From the NCBI RefSeq assembly GCF_900143055.1, contig NZ_FRCW01000005.1, positions 269,202-333,201 on the forward strand: a DNA stretch of 64,000 bases. The letters are read 5' to 3'. Both the position numbers and the translations under genes were made by a program. Positions 44,558 to 53,772 of this stretch are shown here, piece by piece. Numbering within the stretch: the stretch's first letter is position 1; each line of letters begins with the position of its first letter. The DNA comes from Fibrobacter sp. UWR3. Lineage in GTDB: Bacteria > Fibrobacterota > Fibrobacteria > Fibrobacterales > Fibrobacteraceae. The notes under the pieces are model-generated. The model had not been told where the DNA came from. It made no database searches and saw nothing but the letters and a program-made list of their open reading frames with translations.

Positions 44558-45352
44558 TCAAGCCTTCGTGAATCTGCTCAGGAACTGAGCCAGGCGCTCG
44601 TTGCCCGATTTGCGGAACACGTGGTCGGGGGTTCCCTGCTCCACGATGATCCCACCGTCCATGAAGATGACCTTGTCAGCCACATCGCGGGCAAAAGCCA
44701 TCTCGTGGGTCACGATGACCATGGTCATCTTGTCTTCGGCAAGTTTCTTGATAATCTTGAGCACTTCGCCGGTCAGTTCCGGGTCCAGCGCAGAGGTGGG
44801 TTCGTCAAAGAAAAGAATCTTCGGGTTCATCGCGAGAGCGCGGGCAATGGACACGCGCTGCTGCTGGCCACCGCTGAGTTCACAGGGATAAGAGTTTTCC
44901 TTGCCCTCGAGGCCCATACGCTTGAGCAGGAACCGCCCCATAGCGCGGGCATCCTTGCGTTCGTCCCCCAGCACGCGCACCGGAGCGAGGCAGATATTCT
45001 GAAGCACCGTCAAGTGCGGGAACAAGTTGAAGTTCTGGAACACGAGCCCCGTAGAAAGTCGAATATCGCGGAGCGTTTTCGCCGGCGCATACTTGACTGC
45101 CGGGCCCTTCGCCGAATCATTCGGCACCACCATGTCCTTGCCGTCGACCTGCACCAGGCCGCCGTCAACCGTTTCGAGTTGTGTAAGGCAACGCAACAGC
45201 GTACTCTTGCCGGAACCGCTGGGCCCGATAATCGAGAGTACCTCGCCCGCCTTCAAGTCAAACGAGATATCCTTGAGCACATGCAAGTCGCCAAAGGACT
45301 TCTTGACGTGTTCTACCTTGAGGATTGGCGCAGATTCATTCACGTTTTCCAT
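44558..45352 (-). CDS. Polar amino-acid ABC transporter ATPase (GlnQ/HisP type)
   Basis: 264 residues from the ATG at 45352, with GAGG eight bases upstream inside the GTGA overlap with the permease stop (a GTG at 45364 is possible). Walker A 'GPSGSGKSTLLRC', Q-loop 'LVFQNFNLFPHLTVLQN', signature 'LSGGQQQRVSIARAL', Walker B 'ILFFDEPTSALDPE', switch 'VTHEM'. It powers the importer formed with the next two genes. Confidence 0.94.
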   Translation of the reverse strand: MENVNESAPILKVEHVKKSFGDLHVLKDISFDLKAGEVLSIIGPSGSGKSTLLRCLTQLETVDGGLVQVDGKDMVVPNDSAKGPAVKYAPAKTLRDIRLSTGLVFQNFNLFPHLTVLQNICLAPVRVLGDERKDARAMGRFLLKRMGLEGKENSYPCELSGGQQQRVSIARALAMNPKILFFDEPTSALDPELTGEVLKIIKKLAEDKMTMVIVTHEMAFARDVADKVIFMDGGIIVEQGTPDHVFRKSGNERLAQFLSRFTKA

Positions 45353-45360
45353 TCCACGCC

Positions 45361-46020
45361 TCACTTATAGTAATTGAGCTTGCGTTCCACGTAGGCGAAA
45401 AGCACGCTCAGCAAAAGGTTCGCCACATAGTAGAATACACCCGCCACGAACAGCGGGTAAATGCTCGCATAGGCGGCCTGCTGTTTCTTGGCCAACGCAA
45501 AAAGTTCCGTCACCGCAATCACCTGCGCAAGGGAAGTGTCCTTCACCAGCGTGATGACTTCGTTGGCGCTCGCGGGCACCACGCGCTTTACCACCTGCGG
45601 GAGGATGATGCGGAAGAACGTCTGCGTGCGGGTCATGCCCAGCATGTAGGCCGCCTCGTACTGCCCCTTGGGTATGGACTGGATGCCCCCGCGGAAAATC
45701 TCGGCAAAGTACGCCGCATAGTTTATCGAAAACGCCACAATCACCGCCGGGAAGCGGTCAAAGGAAAAATCCACGCCCGCATATTCGCTCAGGTAGTAGG
45801 AGCCGAAATAAATCGCCACAATCTGGAGGAGTAGCGGAGTGCCGCGCATCACCGAGATGTAGAACGACACCGGGTAACGCACCACGCGCCACTTGCTCAT
45901 CTTGAGGACCGCAATGAGCAGGCCCAGCGGAATCGAGAACAGGAGCGTAAACCCGAAAATGGCGAGCGTCGTGCAGAAGCCGCCCCAAAGGATAGGAAGC
46001 AAATTGCTCAGGTCAGACAT
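45361..46020 (-). CDS. Polar amino-acid ABC transporter permease (HisM/GlnP type)
   Basis: 219 residues, about five membrane helices. The EAA loop that contacts the ATPase is 'QYEAAYMLGMTRTQTFFRIILPQ'. The 'GTPLLLQI' segment is typical of the HisMQ permease family. It lies between the binding-protein and ATPase genes with short gaps. Confidence 0.94.
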   Translation of the reverse strand: MSDLSNLLPILWGGFCTTLAIFGFTLLFSIPLGLLIAVLKMSKWRVVRYPVSFYISVMRGTPLLLQIVAIYFGSYYLSEYAGVDFSFDRFPAVIVAFSINYAAYFAEIFRGGIQSIPKGQYEAAYMLGMTRTQTFFRIILPQVVKRVVPASANEVITLVKDTSLAQVIAVTELFALAKKQQAAYASIYPLFVAGVFYYVANLLLSVLFAYVERKLNYYK

Positions 46021-46038
46021 GGAACCGCGCGCCGGCCG

Positions 46039-46830
46039 TTACTTGCCGAACCACTTGGCAGAGATTTCGTCGAACTTGCCGTCGGCCTTCATGGCGGCCA
46101 AGGTAGAATTCACGGCATCACGCAGGGCCTGGTCCTTCTTGCGGAAACCCACGGCATAGACTTCGTCGGAGAGGCCTTCCTCGAGCACCGTGTAGTCCTT
46201 CCCATTCGTCACAATCCAGTACTTGGCCACGATTTCGTCCAGGAACACAGCATCCACGCCGCCCTTGTCCAAATCCATGAGCGCCGTCTGGTTGTCGTCA
46301 AACGGAACGATTTCCTTGGCGGCCTTGCCCGCTTCGGAGGCATCCAGGAGCTTCTGGGCGGTAGAGCCGTTCTGCACGGCAATCTTCTTGCCGGCGAGGG
46401 CAGCGAGATTTGCAAGAGCCTTGTCCTTCACCGTGAAAATCATGCGGTTCTTGAGATACGGATCGCTCAGGTTCATCGCCTTCGCGCGGGCACTGTCCAC
46501 GCTCATGCCGTTCCAGATGCAGTCAATCTTGCCGGTGTTCAGTTCCTGTTCCTTCGCGTCCCAAGAAATCGGCTGCGTCTTGAGCTTCACGCCCAGGCGC
46601 GCACAAACTTCGGTGGCGAGGTCAATATCGAAACCCACGATGTTGTTGTCCTTGTCGCGGAAACCCATCGGCGGAAAAGAATCGTCGAGGCCGAGCACAA
46701 ACACGCCCGCCGCCTTCACCTTGTTCAGGGATTCATCGGCCTGAGTCTTGGATTCCGCCTTCTGGTCGTTGCAGGCAGAAAGAACCGCGGCACATGCAAC
46801 CGCCGCAAACATCGCTAAAAGCTTTTTCAT
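46039..46830 (-). CDS. Amino-acid ABC transporter substrate-binding lipoprotein
   Basis: 263 residues from the ATG at 46830, preceded by AGAGGA. Lipobox 'AVLSAC'. The mature protein is a type-II solute-binding fold (SBP_bac_3): 'LGLDDSFPPMGFRDKDNNIVGFDIDLATEV', 'WNGMSVDSARAKAMNLSDPY', 'GKKIAVQNGSTAQKLL'. Probably binds a polar or charged amino acid. It is the first gene of the operon; TATATTTC lies at 46859-46866. Confidence 0.94.
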   Translation of the reverse strand: MKKLLAMFAAVACAAVLSACNDQKAESKTQADESLNKVKAAGVFVLGLDDSFPPMGFRDKDNNIVGFDIDLATEVCARLGVKLKTQPISWDAKEQELNTGKIDCIWNGMSVDSARAKAMNLSDPYLKNRMIFTVKDKALANLAALAGKKIAVQNGSTAQKLLDASEAGKAAKEIVPFDDNQTALMDLDKGGVDAVFLDEIVAKYWIVTNGKDYTVLEEGLSDEVYAVGFRKKDQALRDAVNSTLAAMKADGKFDEISAKWFGK

Positions 46831-46867
46831 CTTGAAGTCCTCTTTTTGATTTACAAGAGAAATATAG

Positions 46868-46914
46868 AAAAAGGGCCGCATTCTAGTGAATACGGATAAT
46901 CAAGCAGCCCTTTT
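46868..46914. terminator. Bidirectional hairpin between divergent genes
   Basis: AAAAAGGGC...GCCCTTTT outer arms around CCGCATTC-tagt-GAATACGG. It lies directly upstream of the binding-protein promoter and could stop readthrough from the frd side. Confidence 0.5.
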
Positions 46915-47026
46915 ATTTAACGCCTGAATGATTCGCTTTTTATTTTTTTTCACCAAAACAGGAGTTTCAAGGCGAATTGGGTTGGCATATCAATTTTGAA
47001 TAATGTATATTATGAGGGAGGTTTAT

Positions 47027-47245
47027 ATGGAAGTTCTGAACCCGACACAGCTACATCTTCTAAAGATGTTCTCTTTCGCCAAGGATTCTGAGTCTTTGGA
47101 AGAAATTCGTGTTGCCCTGATGGATGTCTTTGCCAAGAGGGTTGAAAAAGACATGGACGATCTTTGGGATTCCGGCAAATGGGACAATAAAAAGAACGAA
47201 GCTGTCTTATGCGAACACTTGCGAACTCCCTATAAAGCAGTATGA
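47027..47245 (+). CDS. Antitoxin-like small protein
   Basis: 72 residues from the ATG at 47027, with GGGAGG five bases before it. The pattern 'LNPTQLHLLKMFSFAKDSESLEEIR' and 'CEHLRTPYK' resembles small acidic proteins found next to PIN-domain toxins in Bacteroidetes and related phyla; that link is from memory and not checked. The stop overlaps a new ATG (ATGA at 47242-47245), as in toxin-antitoxin operons, but the downstream frame is only a stub. Confidence 0.65.
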   Translation: MEVLNPTQLHLLKMFSFAKDSESLEEIRVALMDVFAKRVEKDMDDLWDSGKWDNKKNEAVLCEHLRTPYKAV

Positions 47246-47292
47246 GAATTGTTCTCAACAGCAATAAGCAGAATCGTTATACTACGCAAAAA
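47242..47292 (+). pseudogene. Remnant of a PIN-domain toxin gene
   Basis: The frame opens MRIVLNSN, close to the MRIVLDTN start of PIN toxins (first catalytic Asp region), and then runs into a terminator and a class B palindrome. Nothing after the eighth residue looks like a PIN domain. I infer a 3' deletion of the toxin. Confidence 0.5.
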
Positions 47293-47317
47293 GGGCCGCA
47301 TCGCTGCGGTCCTTTTT
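47288..47317 (+). terminator. Terminator after the antitoxin-like gene
   Basis: AAAAAGGGCCGCA-tcgc-TGCGGTCCTTTTT; works in both directions and may also stop the frd transcript. Confidence 0.85.
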
Positions 47318-47331
47318 ATAATGTTGGTCTG

Positions 47332-47374
47332 GATCCTTCGACTCCGAGGCTACGCCTCTTCGCTCAGGATGACA
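47332..47374. repeat. Palindromic repeat, class B
   Basis: GATCCTTCGACT, stem GAGGC-tac-GCCTC, CGCTCAGGATGACA. Followed by CTCAAAGGGAGCGAAGCGACCGA and short CACACCT-type heptamers before the frdB stop. Confidence 0.85.
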
Positions 47375-47440
47375 TGCTCAAAGGCCTGAAGCCCCACACC
47401 TCAAAGGGAGCGAAGCGACCGACCTCATACCTCACACCTC

Positions 47441-48217
47441 TTAATCCTTTCCGTACACCTTTTCGGCGTAGGTCACGGTTGCGCCGAGGTATTCGCGGTT
47501 CATCTTGGCGATGTAATCCACGGTGATACCCTTCGGGCAGGCGGCCTGGCATTCGTAAAGGTTCGTGCAGTTGCCGAAGCCTTCCTTGTCCATCTGGGCG
47601 ACCATGGCGAGCACGCGCTTCTTCGCCTCGACCTTGCCCTGCGGCAAGAAGCTGAGGTGAGAAACCTTGGCAGATACGAAGAGCATTGCGGATGCGTTCT
47701 TACAGGCGGCCACGCAGGCACCGCAACCGATACAGGCGGCAGCGTCGAAGGCGCGGTCGGCATCAGCCTTGGGAACCGGAATCGTGGATGCTTCAGGAGC
47801 GGCACCGGTGTTGACGGAAACGAAACCGCCGGCAGCGATGATGCGGTCGAATGCGGTACGGTCCACGGCGCAGTCACGGATAACCGGGAATGCGGCGGCG
47901 CGCCACGGTTCGATCACGATGGTGTCGCCATCCTTGAACTTGCGCATGTGAAGCTGGCAAGTGGTGGTCGCATGGTCAGGGCCGTGCGGCATACCGTTGA
48001 TGACGAGGGAGCACATACCACAGATACCTTCGCGGCAGTCGTGGTCGAAGGCGAAGCCTTCCTTGCCCTGCTTCATCTGTTCTTCGTTCACGATGTCGAG
48101 CATTTCCAAGAAGGACATGTCCGGAGAAACATCGTTGATCTTGACAGTTTCGAACTGTCCCTTGGTCTTGGCATCCTTCTGACGCCAAATCTTCAAAGTC
48201 AAATTCAGTCCGCTCAT
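47441..48217 (-). CDS. frdB: Fumarate reductase / succinate dehydrogenase iron-sulfur subunit
   Basis: 258 residues. The [2Fe-2S] ligands are in '[15 protein letters not shown]', the [4Fe-4S] ligands in '[13 protein letters not shown]', and the [3Fe-4S] ligands in '[15 protein letters not shown]'. It carries electrons between the quinone site in the membrane subunit and the flavin in FrdA. Its first base overlaps the frdA stop. In a fermenter that exports succinate the enzyme should run as fumarate reductase; sequence alone cannot fix direction. Confidence 0.95.
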   Translation of the reverse strand: MSGLNLTLKIWRQKDAKTKGQFETVKINDVSPDMSFLEMLDIVNEEQMKQGKEGFAFDHDCREGICGMCSLVINGMPHGPDHATTTCQLHMRKFKDGDTIVIEPWRAAAFPVIRDCAVDRTAFDRIIAAGGFVSVNTGAAPEASTIPVPKADADRAFDAAACIGCGACVAACKNASAMLFVSAKVSHLSFLPQGKVEAKKRVLAMVAQMDKEGFGNCTNLYECQAACPKGITVDYIAKMNREYLGATVTYAEKVYGKD

Positions 48218-50130
48218 TATTTGTAGCTCCTAGTAGCGAGGTGGACGTTATCAAAGGTAAGAGGTTCCTTGGAAAGTTCCGGTGCGACACCGTCGCCCTT
48301 GTATTCCCAGGCACCCACGTAGCAGAAGTTCTCGTCGTCGCGCTTGGCTTCGCCTTCCGGAGTCTGGCTTTCTTCGCGGAAGTGGCCGCCGCAAGATTCC
48401 TTGCGGTGCAGGGCGTCGAGAGTGAGGACTTCGGCGAATTCGAGGAAGTCTGCCACGCGGCCGGCACGTTCGAGGTTCTGGTTGAAGGAACCTTCGGAGC
48501 CGAGCACGTTGACGTTTTCCCAGAATTCGGCACGGAGGGCCGGAATCTTCTCGAGGGCGGTCTTCAGGCCGGCTTCGTTACGGGCCATGCCCACGTATTC
48601 CCACATGATATTACCGAGTTCACGATGGATATCGTTGACCGTGCGGTGACCCTTGATGGAGAGGAGCTTGTGGATGCGTTCTTCGGTCTGCTTCTTGCAG
48701 TCTTCGAACGCGGCATCGGATTCGGAAACCTTCTCGAGCTTGGTGCCCGCGAAGTAACCGCCGATGGTGAACGGAATGACGAAGTAACCGTCGGAGAGGC
48801 CCTGCATAAGAGCAGAAGCGCCGAGGCGGTTTGCACCGTGGTCGGAGAAGTTGGCTTCACCGAGAACGAAGCAGCCCGGAATCGTGGACATCAGATCGTA
48901 GTCCACCCAGAGGCCGCCCATGGTGTAGTGGATGGCCGGGAAGATACGCATCGGGACCTTGTACGGGTCTTCGTCGGTAATCTTTTCGTACATCTGGAAG
49001 AGGTTGCCGTACTTGGCAGACACGCCTGCAACGCCCATACGCTGGATAGCGTCGGCGAAGTCGAGGTACACGGCCTGCTTGGTGGAACCCACGCCGAGAC
49101 CTGCGTCGCAAACCTGCTTGGCGTTACGGGAAGCCACGTCACGCGGAACGAGGTTACCGAAGCTCGGGTACTTTTCTTCGAGGTAGTAGTAACGGTCTTC
49201 TTCAGGGATCTGGTCCGGGCTGCGGGTGTCGCCCGCCTTGCGCGGAACCCAAATACGGCCGTCGTTACGGAGAGATTCGCTCATCAAGGTGAGCTTCGAC
49301 TGCAGGTCGCCGTGGCGAGGAATGCAAGTCGGGTGAATCTGCGTGTAGCAGGGGTTAGCGAACAGGGCGCCGCGCTTGTAGGCACGGAAAGCAGCCGTCA
49401 CGTTGGAACCCTGGGCGTTGGTAGAAAGGTAGTAGACGTTACCGTAACCACCGGTGCAGAGGCACACAGCGTCACCCACGTGGCTTTCGAGTTCGCCAGT
49501 GATAAGGTTACGGACGATGATACCGCGAGCCTTGCCGTCGATCACGACGAGGTCCATCATTTCGCGGCGGGGGAACATCTCCACCTTACCGGCGGCAACC
49601 TGGCGCATGAGAGCCTGGTAGGCACCGAGCAAGAGCTGCTGACCCGTCTGACCGCGGGCGTAGAACGTACGGGAAACCTGCGTACCGCCGAAGGAGCGGT
49701 TGTCGAGGAGGCCGCCGTATTCACGACCGAACGGAACACCCTGGGCGACGCACTGGTCGATGATGAGGTTCGAGTTTTCGGCCAAGCGGTGCACGTTGGC
49801 TTCGCGAGCGCGGAAGTCACCGCCCTTCACGGTATCGTAGAACAGACGGTAAACGGAGTCGCCGTCGTTCTTGTAGTTCTTGGCAGCGTTGATACCACCC
49901 TGGGCAGCAATGGAGTGTGCGCGACGGGGGCTATCCTGGATGCAGAAAGACTTTACGTTGTAACCAAGTTCGGCGAGGGATGCAGCGGCAGAAGCACCGG
50001 CAAGGCCAGTACCAACCACGATCACCGTGAACTTACGCTTGTTGGCGGGGTTCACGAGCTTGAGTTCGAACTTGTGCTTGGTCCACTTTTCTTCGATGGA
50101 ACCACCGGGGATTTTAGAATCAAGAATCAT
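48217..50130 (-). CDS. frdA: Fumarate reductase / succinate dehydrogenase flavoprotein subunit
   Basis: 637 residues. N-terminal FAD fold '[21 protein letters not shown]'; the covalent-FAD His is in '[18 protein letters not shown]'. The substrate site region includes '[12 protein letters not shown]' and '[19 protein letters not shown]'; '[27 protein letters not shown]' is the C-terminal FAD contact. Length and order match the type-B three-subunit enzymes of Bacteroidetes and epsilonproteobacteria. Confidence 0.96.
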   Translation of the reverse strand: MILDSKIPGGSIEEKWTKHKFELKLVNPANKRKFTVIVVGTGLAGASAAASLAELGYNVKSFCIQDSPRRAHSIAAQGGINAAKNYKNDGDSVYRLFYDTVKGGDFRAREANVHRLAENSNLIIDQCVAQGVPFGREYGGLLDNRSFGGTQVSRTFYARGQTGQQLLLGAYQALMRQVAAGKVEMFPRREMMDLVVIDGKARGIIVRNLITGELESHVGDAVCLCTGGYGNVYYLSTNAQGSNVTAAFRAYKRGALFANPCYTQIHPTCIPRHGDLQSKLTLMSESLRNDGRIWVPRKAGDTRSPDQIPEEDRYYYLEEKYPSFGNLVPRDVASRNAKQVCDAGLGVGSTKQAVYLDFADAIQRMGVAGVSAKYGNLFQMYEKITDEDPYKVPMRIFPAIHYTMGGLWVDYDLMSTIPGCFVLGEANFSDHGANRLGASALMQGLSDGYFVIPFTIGGYFAGTKLEKVSESDAAFEDCKKQTEERIHKLLSIKGHRTVNDIHRELGNIMWEYVGMARNEAGLKTALEKIPALRAEFWENVNVLGSEGSFNQNLERAGRVADFLEFAEVLTLDALHRKESCGGHFREESQTPEGEAKRDDENFCYVGAWEYKGDGVAPELSKEPLTFDNVHLATRSYK

Positions 50131-50147
50131 TAGTGGGCTCCTTAAAA

Positions 50148-50990
50148 TTAAGCGTTAAAAGAAACTTCGACGGTGCCGACAGAAGGAATCACGAAAGAAG
50201 TCTTGGCGGCTTCCTTGGCCTTCTGCTGTTCATACTGCTGCTGGAGTTCATGAGACTTGGTGCGCAGGGCTTCCGTTTCGGGCTGGTTAGCGAGGTAGAA
50301 GGCGGCGATAGCGGTGATACCGAAACCGGCAGCAACGACAACACTGTAGATGATGCCGCAGACATCGATAATCGGGGTCCACTTCTGGTGTGCGATACCC
50401 ATGGTCTGGAACGCAGAAGAAATGGCGTGGAACAGGTGCATGCCGATAACGAACATGCTGATCACGTAGAACACAGCCCAGAAGGGGTTGGCGAACATGT
50501 CGATAGTGGTGAGCCACATGTCGCGGACGATTTCGCCCTTGTCGTTCAGGTACAGGTAGTGTTCGCCGAACTTGAGCATCATGAGGTGCTGGATGAGGAA
50601 GCCGAGGATGAAGAGGCCGGACCAGATCATGGTGAAGGTCGCGAAAGTCTTCTTGCCCTTGCGAGCGTTGACTTCGTAGTCGATTCCACCGCGAGCCTTC
50701 TTGTTCTCGATCTTCAGCGTAACCGCGAGGAAGATATGGAGAGCGAAGCAAGCCACCAGGCCGAGTTCGACGAGATAGATCATCTTAATCGGGAAGTGGA
50801 GCGGATTGAACCCGGTCAGGAACTCGGTGTAGGCATTGTAAGACGCCTGGGCCGAAGCCTGGTCAAAGTTCAGGAGTTGGAAGTTACCACACATGTGGCC
50901 GAAGATGAACAGGGCGAGTGCCGCACCCGTGCATCCCATGATCTGCTTCTTACCGATGGAGGAGGTAAGATACTTGATGATCCATTGCAT
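50148..50990 (-). CDS. frdC: Fumarate reductase / succinate dehydrogenase cytochrome b subunit
   Basis: 280 residues with about five membrane helices and His residues placed to bind two hemes ('[10 protein letters not shown]', '[12 protein letters not shown]', '[10 protein letters not shown]', '[10 protein letters not shown]'). It is a single-chain type-B anchor that exchanges electrons with menaquinone. First structural gene of frdCAB, 17 bases before frdA. It lies 36 bases after ndk, with no terminator seen between. Confidence 0.94.
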   Translation of the reverse strand: MQWIIKYLTSSIGKKQIMGCTGAALALFIFGHMCGNFQLLNFDQASAQASYNAYTEFLTGFNPLHFPIKMIYLVELGLVACFALHIFLAVTLKIENKKARGGIDYEVNARKGKKTFATFTMIWSGLFILGFLIQHLMMLKFGEHYLYLNDKGEIVRDMWLTTIDMFANPFWAVFYVISMFVIGMHLFHAISSAFQTMGIAHQKWTPIIDVCGIIYSVVVAAGFGITAIAAFYLANQPETEALRTKSHELQQQYEQQKAKEAAKTSFVIPSVGTVEVSFNA

Positions 50991-51026
50991 TGAGTTGTGT
51001 CTCCTTGAGGGGTTTTTGTTTTAAAC

Positions 51027-51479
51027 TTAGAGGACGCAGCAAGCCTTGAGGTTCGGCATTTCGTAAGCGTAGCGTTCGTCTTCCTTGAACCAGAAGTCCA
51101 GTTCGCGCTTGGCGGATTCAGGACTGTCGGAGCTGTGCACGACGTTTTCGGTCATGGAAGGGGCAAAATCGTAGCGGAGGGTACCGGGTTCCGCCTTGGC
51201 CGGATTGGTTGCACCGTTGATAGCGCGAACCTTGGCAATGGCATTTTCGCCGCCGAGGGCGAGCATCACGGACGGGCCCTTGGTCATGTAGGCTTCGAGT
51301 TCCGGGAAGAACGGCTTTTCCACGTGTTCGGCGTAGAAACCGCGAGCATCGGCAGAGGTCATCTGGTGCATCTTCACGGCGCAGACGGAGAGGCCTGCAG
51401 CGATGTAACGGTCGATAATGCGCCCAATGAGGCCGGACTTGACGGCGTTGGGCTTGATCATTGCAAATGTCATTTCCAT
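51027..51479 (-). CDS. ndk: Nucleoside diphosphate kinase
   Basis: 150 residues from the ATG at 51479. Starts 'MTFAMIKPNAV' after a Met-Glu; the phospho-acceptor His is in 'ENVVHSSDSPESAKREL'. It moves the gamma phosphate between nucleotides. Upstream TATATTTC at 51508-51515. It probably shares a transcript with frdCAB. Confidence 0.95.
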   Translation of the reverse strand: MEMTFAMIKPNAVKSGLIGRIIDRYIAAGLSVCAVKMHQMTSADARGFYAEHVEKPFFPELEAYMTKGPSVMLALGGENAIAKVRAINGATNPAKAEPGTLRYDFAPSMTENVVHSSDSPESAKRELDFWFKEDERYAYEMPNLKACCVL

Positions 51480-51521
51480 AGTAGGTACCTTTTGTTTTAA
51501 GATGTGGGAAATATAGATATA

Positions 51522-51623
51522 ATTCGGATTTCGGAATTCAGATTTCAGAATTATAAACGTCATTGCGGACGCAGCCGAAGTAATTCACTCCGAATTCCGA
51601 ATTCCGAATTCTGAATTCAGAAT
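51522..51623. repeat. Inverted heptamer-repeat array (ATTCGGA type)
   Basis: Left arm ATTCGGA TTTCGGA ATTCAGA TTTCAGA (51522-51549). Right arm CCGAATT three times, then CTGAATT CAGAATT (about 51590-51624). The right arm is the reverse complement of the left and ends at the PpiC gene stop. Confidence 0.85.
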
Positions 51624-53651
51624 TTACTCCTCAGATTCAATCTTCTTCATCAGGTCTTCGGCGAGTTTTCCGCCGGACTTGATGTTCTCGATAAGCCAGT
51701 TCACGTCCTTCCCCATTTCGCTGTTGGGGTACTTGGCCTGGAATTCCTCCAGGACCTGCAGGGCGAGCGTATCCTTGTGCAAGTTCTCGTTCAAGATGAA
51801 CCCGCGGCTGAACATGGCCTTCTCGGCATCCGGGCTATCGGGCCACATCTTGTAGAACACGTTGTATTCCGCCTCGGAGAAGGAATACTGTTCCGCCTCG
51901 GACTGAATCTGGGCAATCTGGAGCGTAGCCTTCGCAAACAGCGTGTCGTTATCGGGATAGAAGTCGCGGACCTTCTTCCACTGCTCGACGGCGGCTTCGT
52001 AACTGCGGGCCTTGTAGAGGGAATCGGCCGTAGCCTGCATGGCAGCAGCACCGGCGGCAGGCTGCTCGACCGAAACGCCTTCCTTGAACACCTTCACCTT
52101 CGCGTTGGCCCAGATTTCGGCCTCTACGCGTTCCTTGCGCGCCTTGCGGAGCACGCCGATGCGGTTCGAGAACACCTGCTTGCGGGTTTCGTCCATCGTG
52201 CGCTTCGCATTGATGACGTAGTTGAAGTAGTAGTCGCGCTTCAGCACGTTCTCGGGGAAGCGGATGTAGTCAACCAGGTCGGTCTTCGATTCCTCGTACG
52301 ATAGCCTCGGGCGCACCGGGTTGCCGTTCTTTTCGAAATACGCCTTGAGGGAATCCTCGGGCAAAGCGTTCTTGGCCTGCGCCATCTCGTCGTAGTGCGA
52401 AATGATGTAGTTGTCGCGGGTCTGGCGCACCAGCGCGCGGTATTCCCAGGAGGAATCCAGGCCAATCGCACGAGCCTCGTCGGCAAAGGACGCGCATTCC
52501 GCAAGGCTACGGATAATACGTTCGCGCATATTGTTCGTCTTCGGCATGCCGGGTTCTTCTTCGAATATCTGCAGGATTTGCTTCTCGGTAACAAGCGGGG
52601 CGCCGTTCTTCGAGATAAGCACGTAATCCGGAGGGAGCTCCAGGTATCCCGCCCCCAGCATGTGGTTTTCCACGTCAGCCTTCGCGCGGTCGTAGGGCTT
52701 GACCTCCGGCGGAATTTCACGAACAAGATAGAACACATGACGGCCGGGAGTGCGGGTCGAACCCAGCACCGGCGACAGCGTACCTTCGGGCTTGCCCGTA
52801 AACGCTTCGGCAAGGCCGTTGATAATCCCAATCCCGTACGGGAGGGCGTAGCCTTCCTTCACCACGCCCACGTAGCCGCCATTTGCGGCGGTTTCCTTGT
52901 TTAGGCTCTTCTTTGCGGCAATCGCCTTGAACTTCTCGAGGTCCACGGGCTTCTTGAACAGCTTGGCAAGCGCGGCGGAATCTTCCATCTGCACGTGATA
53001 GACTTCAAATGCAGGTGCAGTCTTGAATTCTTCCTTGTGCTTCTCGTAGTAGCCCTGCGGGTCGGGCGGCACAATCTTCTCGACCTTAACCGGGAACTTC
53101 TCCTTCACCGTCTTGATGGTATTGCGCACCATCTCCTGCTTGAAGCCGCCGATAAACGCCGCGGTGTCGCCACCCGATTCCTTGAGCTTTTCGGCCTCGC
53201 GTTCGAGCAGCAGGCGATCGGCCACCTTCCCGCGCACATCGATAAACTCGACCTTGCCCGTAGAATCGGCAAAATCGGCCTTATGCGCATCGAAGAACGC
53301 CTTCAGGTCGGCATCGGAATACGTGAGCTTTTCCATGGAATAGAAGCGCTGGTACACGAGCGTGAGCAGGCGGTCATCCATGTTCTTGGAATAGGATTCC
53401 CAGTTTTTCCCGAGTTCGGGGTATTCCTGCAGGGCCTTAGAAACAACGGCAGACCTCGTGAGCACGCCCTTTACAATGTTGTCGTAATCGGCACGCCCGG
53501 TAGCGGAAGTCATTACCGCAAAATCAATATCTGTATTATAGACGGTCTCGTTATCTACCTGGGCAAACTTGCCCTCACCAGAACCGAAACCGTTGCACCC
53601 TACAAGGGCAAGGCCACAAAGGGCACCCAGAACAAGAATCTTTCTATTCAT
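51624..53651 (-). CDS. Lipoprotein with parvulin (PpiC) and TPR domains
   Basis: 675 residues from the ATG at 53651. Lipobox 'ALVGC'. The N-half is SurA/PrsA-like: 'YSDADLKAFFDAHKADF' and, after 'GYYEKHKEEFK', a parvulin domain at about 230-335 ('YHVQMEDSAALAKLF', 'GGYVGVVKEGYALPYGIGI', 'GRHVFYLVREI'). The C-terminal ~130 residues are TPR-like ('SYEAAVEQWKKVRDFYPDNDTLFAKATLQIAQI', ending 'FQAKYPNSEMGKDV'). Probably an envelope chaperone for outer-membrane proteins. TATATTTA lies 28 bases upstream of the ATG. Confidence 0.87.
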   Translation of the reverse strand: MNRKILVLGALCGLALVGCNGFGSGEGKFAQVDNETVYNTDIDFAVMTSATGRADYDNIVKGVLTRSAVVSKALQEYPELGKNWESYSKNMDDRLLTLVYQRFYSMEKLTYSDADLKAFFDAHKADFADSTGKVEFIDVRGKVADRLLLEREAEKLKESGGDTAAFIGGFKQEMVRNTIKTVKEKFPVKVEKIVPPDPQGYYEKHKEEFKTAPAFEVYHVQMEDSAALAKLFKKPVDLEKFKAIAAKKSLNKETAANGGYVGVVKEGYALPYGIGIINGLAEAFTGKPEGTLSPVLGSTRTPGRHVFYLVREIPPEVKPYDRAKADVENHMLGAGYLELPPDYVLISKNGAPLVTEKQILQIFEEEPGMPKTNNMRERIIRSLAECASFADEARAIGLDSSWEYRALVRQTRDNYIISHYDEMAQAKNALPEDSLKAYFEKNGNPVRPRLSYEESKTDLVDYIRFPENVLKRDYYFNYVINAKRTMDETRKQVFSNRIGVLRKARKERVEAEIWANAKVKVFKEGVSVEQPAAGAAAMQATADSLYKARSYEAAVEQWKKVRDFYPDNDTLFAKATLQIAQIQSEAEQYSFSEAEYNVFYKMWPDSPDAEKAMFSRGFILNENLHKDTLALQVLEEFQAKYPNSEMGKDVNWLIENIKSGGKLAEDLMKKIESEE

Positions 53652-53720
53652 CAAATCCTCTTGGATATTTTGTCCCCGTAAATATAAACAATTCATAAAA
53701 ATCAGACCCACGCCGAACAG

Positions 53721-53744
53721 AAAAGGCCACCCCGAAGGGCGGCC
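53721..53744 (-). terminator. Terminator of the FadL-like gene
   Basis: Minus strand GGCCGCCC-ttcg-GGGTGGCC followed by TTTT. Confidence 0.85.
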
Positions 53745-53772
53745 CGAGAGCATTCACAAAGGAATTTTTACG

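Noticed and set aside
47242..47526. Open frame of 94 codons as a real gene
   Set aside because: Beyond eight residues it translates a terminator, a palindromic repeat and Arg-rich shadow of frdB; no protein-like signal.
48241..50133. 630-codon plus-strand frame opposite frdA
   Set aside because: Antisense shadow of frdA, created by its strong codon bias.
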